Positions 59,326 through 64,000 of a stretch of DNA of 64,000 bases are shown piece after piece. The notes under the pieces are model-generated. The model was not told the DNA's origin and did not search any database. It saw nothing but the letters and a program-made list of their open reading frames with translations. Within the stretch, counting starts at the first letter, position 1, and each line of letters starts with the position of its first letter. The stretch spans positions 2,604,001 through 2,668,000 of the forward strand of contig NC_007952.1 of assembly GCF_000013645.1 (NCBI RefSeq), given 5' to 3'. The position numbers were made by a program, and so were the translations under genes. The stretch comes from Paraburkholderia xenovorans LB400. GTDB lineage: Bacteria > Pseudomonadota > Gammaproteobacteria > Burkholderiales > Burkholderiaceae.

Positions 59326-60231
59326 TCATGCCGCGCCGCGCCTCGTGCGCATCTGTCCGAAGGTGGCCAGCAACACCGCGCCCAGCACGCACGCGACACC
59401 GGCCAGTTGCGCCGCGCTGACGGGTTCGCGCAATACCACCGCGGCCAACGCCACCGCGCTCACCGGCACGAGCGCGGTCATCAACCCCGCCTCCGCGCCG
59501 CTGATCCGCGCGGCGCCCGCGTACCAGAGCACGAAGCCCGCCACGGTCGGCACCAGCGCGTAATACAGCACGCCGCCGAGCGCGCTCGCACTGACCGGCA
59601 AGGCCCACGGCTTTTCGAAGCAGGCGGGCACGAGCGCGACCGCGAAGCCAATGCCGCACATCAACGCCGACAGCGGCAGCGGCGCAACCGCCGTGCGCAG
59701 CTTGCGATTGAGCAGGATGAACAGCGCCTCGCAGACAATCGCGAGAAACACGAGCGCGTTGCCCGCCAGCGAACTCGCCGCATGCGGCGCGACGAACTCA
59801 CCGGGATGCACGGTGCAGATCAGCACGCCCGCCGTGGCGAGCACGATCGCGCCGAGCAGCGCGGGCGCGGGGCGCTCGCCGAGCGCGAGCATGGCGACCG
59901 CGGCCGAGACGGCGGGCAAGGTGCCGGCAATCACGCCGGCATCGGCAGCCGAGGCGAGTTTCATGCCGCTGATCAGCAACACCGTATAGCCGACGCTGCC
60001 CGCACCGGCCTGGGCGATCACGAGCAAGGTATCGCGCCGCTCGAGGCGCGGCCAGCGCATGCCGCGCCAGCGCATCGCCAGTACGAACAGGGGAAAGGCA
60101 ATCGCGAAACGCAGCGCGGTGGCGCTGAACGGCGGCAGTCCTGCCGCGATGGATTTACTGACCACCACCGTGCTGCCGACCCCGACCATCGCCAGCGCGC
60201 AAAACAGATATCCGGCATGACGCGAATTCAT
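59326..60231 (-). CDS. EamA/DMT-family transporter
   Basis: A 301-residue inner-membrane protein with ten predicted helices in two EamA repeats: LFCALAMVGVGSTVVVSKSI at the start, and NALVFLAIVCEALFILLNRK beginning the second half. ALVPVSAVALAAVVLREPVS near the end is typical of drug/metabolite exporters (RhaT/YdcZ type). Such proteins export amino acids, nucleosides or other metabolites. The substrate is unknown, and the neighbours give no clue. Confidence 0.87.
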   Translation of the reverse strand: MNSRHAGYLFCALAMVGVGSTVVVSKSIAAGLPPFSATALRFAIAFPLFVLAMRWRGMRWPRLERRDTLLVIAQAGAGSVGYTVLLISGMKLASAADAGVIAGTLPAVSAAVAMLALGERPAPALLGAIVLATAGVLICTVHPGEFVAPHAASSLAGNALVFLAIVCEALFILLNRKLRTAVAPLPLSALMCGIGFAVALVPACFEKPWALPVSASALGGVLYYALVPTVAGFVLWYAGAARISGAEAGLMTALVPVSAVALAAVVLREPVSAAQLAGVACVLGAVLLATFGQMRTRRGAA

Positions 60232-60518
60232 GGTGCTGTCCTGTCCGTTGGAACGAGCACGAAGATTAGCGGCATGCCGACTGACGGTCTTGAACGAAAT
60301 TGCAGCGGAAAAGCGTGTCGCCGACTCGACTCAGCGCGCTCACGGCGCCGCCGCCGACGCTGGCCCGGCGCCAGATCCATCGAGTATCCTGAGCGAGCGG
60401 GAGCGGAATGGCGCTCGACCAGAAACACCGAAACGGGGCCCTCGGGTACACACTTTGCATCCGCACGAAGAAACCCGAGGCAAGCCGGCTCAACCGCAAA
60501 AAAACAGGAGTCCCTCAA

Positions 60519-61565
60519 TTGGTAGAATTTCCGTCTTCGGCGGTATCGACCTGGGGCGGCGCGGTCGTGTTCCTCAACGTCCTGTTGACGCGGCTCGGCG
60601 TGCCGATCCCCGCGGTTCCGGTGCTGCTTTTCGCGGGCTCCGCGATCGCTGCCGGCACGCTGTCTTTCTGGCCGATCCTCGGCGCCGCCGTGCTCGGCGC
60701 GCTGATCGGCGACGGCGCCTGGTTTACGGCCGGCCGCCTGTACGGCCGCAAGCTGATCGCCGCGCTGAGCCGGCTCTCGCCGGCCATCGATCCCAAGGTG
60801 AACAAGGCGCGCGCGCTATTCGAGCGCTTCGGCGTGCCGCTCGTGTCGATCTCGAAGTTCGTCCCCGGACTCGCGCTCATCACCCCGCCGCTAATGGGCA
60901 CGACCGCCGTGGATGCCCGCATCTACGCGGCCTGGGATCTGGCCAGCGCTCTCGCATGGGGCAGCTTCTGGCTGCTTGGCGGCGCCGCGGCGGAACGGCA
61001 GTTGCATATGCTGCTCGATTTCGTCAAAGCCCGCGGCGGCACGGTGATCGACGTTCTGCTCGCCGCCGCTCTGGTTTATCTCGCCTTCCGTTTGCAGCAA
61101 CGGCGCCGCGAGCGCCGCCGTTTCGCGGATGCCGCCGCCGTTGCAGCCGCCGAGGCCGGTGGCGGCGGATGGCGCCGCATCGCGCCGCCCAAGGTACTCG
61201 ACGCCCGTCCGCAAACGCCTTCGCTCGAAGCGCCGCGCCGCATTCCGGGCGCGCTCGCGCTCGACCCGCACTCGCCGGAGCAGATCGACGGCGCCCTGCG
61301 GGCGCACGACATGGTGATCTATTGCATTTGCCCGGACAGCGCGACCGCGGTCGACATCACGCAACGCATGCGGCACAACGGCTATACGAGAATTCGCGCG
61401 CTGAGGGGTGGCCTCGACGCCTGGCAGCGGCGCGGCTTTCCGGTCGAACCGCTTGCACCGGCCGACGAACTGAGCACCGGCAAACGTGCCCCGCAACCGC
61501 GCGGCGACGCGCGCGGCGCGATCACGTTGCGCGGCTTCGCGCCGCGCAGCGGTCAAAGCACCTGA
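60519..61565 (+). CDS. DedA-family membrane protein fused to a rhodanese domain
   Basis: A 348-residue fusion. Residues 10-190 are a DedA/VTT domain (FLNVLLTRLGVPIPAVPVLL, then FVPGLALITPPLMG), a family of lipid scramblase-like membrane proteins. After a basic linker, residues 240-310 form a rhodanese-like domain with Cys269 and Cys271 in MVIYCICPDSA. The TTG at 60519 is preferred because AGGAG precedes it by eight bases and the DedA family begins there; an ATG at 60408 would add 37 unconserved residues but has a GGGAG site. A role in membrane-linked sulfur or thiol chemistry is inferred. Confidence 0.82.
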   Translation: MVEFPSSAVSTWGGAVVFLNVLLTRLGVPIPAVPVLLFAGSAIAAGTLSFWPILGAAVLGALIGDGAWFTAGRLYGRKLIAALSRLSPAIDPKVNKARALFERFGVPLVSISKFVPGLALITPPLMGTTAVDARIYAAWDLASALAWGSFWLLGGAAAERQLHMLLDFVKARGGTVIDVLLAAALVYLAFRLQQRRRERRRFADAAAVAAAEAGGGGWRRIAPPKVLDARPQTPSLEAPRRIPGALALDPHSPEQIDGALRAHDMVIYCICPDSATAVDITQRMRHNGYTRIRALRGGLDAWQRRGFPVEPLAPADELSTGKRAPQPRGDARGAITLRGFAPRSGQST

Positions 61566-61599
61566 ACCGCACCGTGCGCGCTCTGGCCGGAGCCGCCAC

Positions 61600-63207
61600 C
61601 TAAGACGGCGAGTCCTGCGGCATGGGACGCTCCGTCAGCATGTCCGAACTGACGCGATTGCGTCCGGCCGCCTTCGCGACGTAAAGCTGCCGGTCTGCCG
61701 CGGCCAGCAGATCGAGCGCATTGGCGCCCTCGGCCGGCACACAGGTCGCGCAACCCACGCTCACCGTGACCGTAGCCGACTCGCCATCGCCGTGGATGAC
61801 ATCCTGCCCCTGCACCTTGCGGCGAATCTTCTCCGCCACCTTGAGCGCGCCCTCGGCCGAGGTGTCCGGCAAGATCACGGCGAACTCCTCGCCGCCGTAC
61901 CGCGCCACCACGTCGACCCAACGGCGCACCGCCGCCGAGATGCATTCGGCCACCGCGACCAGGGCTTCGTCGCCGCTCGCATGGCCATAAGCGTCGTTGA
62001 ACTGCTTGAAGTGATCGATGTCGATGAACAGCGCAGACAGCGGTTGCCCGCTGCGCCGCGCTCGCCGCCATTCTTCGTCGAGCCGGGTATCGAGCACGCG
62101 GCGGTTGCCGAGGCCGGTGAGCGGGTCGGTCGCCGCAAGACGCACCAGCGCGGCCTGCGCGCGCAGTTTGTCACGCAACGCCAACGACAACAGCCAGGAG
62201 ACCATCACGAATACCGCGCCGAACGTGAGCGTCAGCACAGCGGTAATCCAGTTGCGGTGCCACCACGGCGCCAGCACTTCGTCCACGGAAGGCGCGACCA
62301 CGGCGATCAGCGGCGTGCCCGGCACGCGTGCGTAGGTGAACATGCGCCGCACACCGTCCACGGCCGAATTCGCCACATACGTGCCCGCGTTATGCGCGGC
62401 CATGATCTGGAAGGTGGGCGATTTCGCGATGCTCGAACCGATATCGCGCGGGGATAACGGTTTGCGCGCCAGCAGGGTGCCGTCGTCCATCACGATGAAC
62501 ACCGACCCCAATCGGCCCGTGCTGATCCGATCCAGCAGATGCTGAAAATATTCGATGCGAATAGCCAGCAACGCGACACCGTCGAAGCTACCGTCGATTT
62601 CGTCGATGCGCCGCGTGAGACCGATGGAGAGTTTGCCGTCGCGCAGCCGCGAATGGAACGGATGAGAGAAATACAGGCCCACGGCGGGGCTGCGTTGATG
62701 GACCAGAAAATAGTCGCGGTCCGCGAGGCTGACCGCGGTATTGACGTCGCTCTTCTGCGAGGCGACGACCCGGCCCTCGCGATCGATCACATAGGCGCCG
62801 CCCAGGTAAGCCGCGGTTGTCGCGCCGTCGAACAGCACCGCGCGCCGCACGTCCGCGGGCAACTTCCACGAAGCCGGGTTGCGCGCCCCGTCGGCCATTG
62901 CCTGCAATGACAGGTCGCAGATTTCCACGTTGCGTTCGAGCTCCGTGGAAATGATCGCGACGAGGTTTCGCGAGGTCTCGCGCGCGTGATCGAGCGCATC
63001 GGCCCGGCCACTGCTGAGCGTGAGCAGCGTCAAGCCCGCCATCGACACGGCGACCAGCGTGCCGGCCACGCCGACAAAAAACGGCTGGTTGCCCACGTAT
63101 CGCGACACGCCGGCGCCATAGGCGCGTAATTTCTTGTGCAAGCGCCGGCGCAGCGAAAGCCTTTGATGTACCACGTGCGCCTCGCCTCCTTCGCAGTTGA
63201 TCCGCAT
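61600..63207 (-). CDS. membrane diguanylate cyclase with periplasmic PDC sensor
   Basis: A 535-residue signalling protein. A transmembrane helix near 42-65 (PFFVGVAGTLVAVSMAGLTL) and another near 320-345 flank a periplasmic PDC/Cache domain (AYVIDREGRVVASQKSDVNT, and ADRDYFLVHQR). The GGDEF domain has an intact GGEEF active site (438-442) and RxxD inhibitory site (RWVD, 429-432), so it should make cyclic di-GMP with product inhibition. Cache domains sense small molecules such as amino acids or carboxylates. It is convergent with the DedA-rhodanese gene. Confidence 0.92.
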   Translation of the reverse strand: MRINCEGGEAHVVHQRLSLRRRLHKKLRAYGAGVSRYVGNQPFFVGVAGTLVAVSMAGLTLLTLSSGRADALDHARETSRNLVAIISTELERNVEICDLSLQAMADGARNPASWKLPADVRRAVLFDGATTAAYLGGAYVIDREGRVVASQKSDVNTAVSLADRDYFLVHQRSPAVGLYFSHPFHSRLRDGKLSIGLTRRIDEIDGSFDGVALLAIRIEYFQHLLDRISTGRLGSVFIVMDDGTLLARKPLSPRDIGSSIAKSPTFQIMAAHNAGTYVANSAVDGVRRMFTYARVPGTPLIAVVAPSVDEVLAPWWHRNWITAVLTLTFGAVFVMVSWLLSLALRDKLRAQAALVRLAATDPLTGLGNRRVLDTRLDEEWRRARRSGQPLSALFIDIDHFKQFNDAYGHASGDEALVAVAECISAAVRRWVDVVARYGGEEFAVILPDTSAEGALKVAEKIRRKVQGQDVIHGDGESATVTVSVGCATCVPAEGANALDLLAAADRQLYVAKAAGRNRVSSDMLTERPMPQDSPS

Positions 63208-63299
63208 GCCTCCCGCTTATGCGGATGCGCAGCCAACGTTGTTATTCGGATGCCACCTGTGCCGTTTGGTTCGCGCATACGCACGAGATGCGCGCTGCA

Positions 63300-64000
63300 T
63301 CATAGTTTGCGCAGCAGTCCCGCCGCCGCGCGCATCCGCCGTTTGCGCTCTTTCCTGAGCCATTGAAGCGCCGCGTCGGTATCGCCGACGCCGGCACCGG
63401 CGAGCAGGGCAATATTGTCCCGCAGCAACATCTCGCTCGCGACCACGTCGTTCAGCGTACCGAATCGTTTCTGGATCTGTTTCAAACGTTTGAGGGTACG
63501 TTTGCGCCCGCCGCTCAGGACGGGTTCGAAAAACTCAAGCAGATAGCGCAGTTTCTTTCCCGCCTTCCTGACGTTGTGAAAGGCCGCGTAGTTGGATCGC
63601 TTCGCACCACGCGCGCGTTTCATCCGCTTCTTCAATGAACGCTCCGAAGCCGCCACACGCCGAGTGGCGAACTTGCGCAGCGGCATGCGCTCATGGGCCG
63701 TATTCAGTTCTTTGGACGCACTGGACAACGCTTCGCGCAGCAGATGTTTGACGTCGGCGTTCGAGAGCGTTTCGCGGCTCGTTGCCAGCGCGCCGACGCG
63801 AGCGTCTTGGAGCTTCGGCACCATGTCGCGCGCGCCGTTGCCTTCTTTCGTCAGCAATTCGATCAGGATGTCCCAGTCGCGCGTTTTGCCGGCGGCCGCG
63901 GCCAGATACTTATAGAGGGCACGTTGCCGCGTATTTTCGCCTTTTTCCAGCAACGGCTCGAACGCCCACCACAGGGAACGCAAACGCCGCAGCGAGACGC
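63300..64000 (-). CDS. CHAD-domain protein (5' end outside window)
   Basis: C-terminal part of a CHAD protein, a helical domain rich in conserved His and basic residues that binds polyphosphate. YAAFHNVRKAGKKLRYLLEF is the second CHAD half-repeat, and VSLRRLRSLWWAFEPLLEKG at the right edge belongs to the first. The frame stays open to base 64000, so the start is beyond the window; the Met-like codon at 63983 is an internal leucine codon. An N-terminal CYTH domain may precede it, but this is not visible. Confidence 0.88.
   Translation of the reverse strand, partial: VSLRRLRSLWWAFEPLLEKGENTRQRALYKYLAAAAGKTRDWDILIELLTKEGNGARDMVPKLQDARVGALATSRETLSNADVKHLLREALSSASKELNTAHERMPLRKFATRRVAASERSLKKRMKRARGAKRSNYAAFHNVRKAGKKLRYLLEFFEPVLSGGRKRTLKRLKQIQKRFGTLNDVVASEMLLRDNIALLAGAGVGDTDAALQWLRKERKRRMRAAAGLLRKL

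Noticed and set aside
1..64000. tRNA, rRNA or riboswitch genes
   Set aside because: Scanned by eye for tRNA-like arms, rRNA cores and common riboswitch motifs; none could be supported. A tRNAscan-SE and Infernal run would settle it.

Overview
The window is GC-rich, densely coded proteobacterial DNA. The gene content fits a metabolically versatile, aerobic soil or plant-associated betaproteobacterium of the Burkholderia/Paraburkholderia type: sulfonate use, a pcaIJBDC branch of the 3-oxoadipate pathway, many LysR/AraC/TetR regulators, MocR control and an orphan type VI secretion gene. The genus is inferred from gene style, not from a marker gene. No rRNA, tRNA, CRISPR array, transposase or integrase was seen.

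Layout. 1-3.5 kb: a sulfonate-dissimilation operon (xsc, cut by the left edge, then pta and a TauE/SafE exporter). 3.6-6.3 kb: a convergent cobST-like pair. 6.4-11 kb: an amino-acid permease, a PuuB-like FAD oxidoreductase, a SnoaL-like protein and a LysR regulator. 11-17.3 kb: an alpha/beta hydrolase, an AraC regulator that looks broken by an internal deletion, an FGGY kinase, a small exported protein, a LysR regulator and a bicupin. 17.5-22.7 kb: a sulfide/persulfide module. A FisR-type sigma-54 activator stands opposite persulfide dioxygenase, a DUF442-SQR fusion and a TauE/SafE permease, with a striking CTGCCA repeat array between them. 22.8-27.6 kb: a LysE exporter, a MocR regulator, an omega-aminotransferase, an H1-like basic protein and a small unknown protein.

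27.9-29.2 kb: an AT-richer cassette of hcp, an STM2901-like gene and a DUF1493-like gene, a candidate T6SS cargo set. 29.4-44.7 kb: the most interesting part, an eleven-gene run on the minus strand under a divergent TetR gene. It encodes a 6-hydroxynicotinate reductase homologue, a UPF0280 protein, two AA_synth paralogues, a branched-chain-type ABC transporter with fused permeases, an enamidase homologue, and a NicAB-like molybdenum hydroxylase whose large subunit carries three haem-c motifs. This joins an aerobic, cytochrome-linked hydroxylase to ring-reduction and enamidase steps known from the anaerobe Eubacterium barkeri. It reads as uptake, hydroxylation, ring reduction and hydrolytic opening of nicotinate or a related N-heterocycle.

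44.7-52.8 kb: a five-gene surface-glycan operon (wecB, glycosyltransferase, Wzm/Wzt-type exporter, and a 1119-residue methyltransferase/coiled-coil/double-glycosyltransferase protein) ending in a 14-bp tandem repeat. 53.2-58.5 kb: pcaIJBDC and a divergent LysR gene. 58.6-64 kb: folE, a DMT exporter, a DedA-rhodanese fusion, a membrane diguanylate cyclase and a CHAD protein cut by the right edge.
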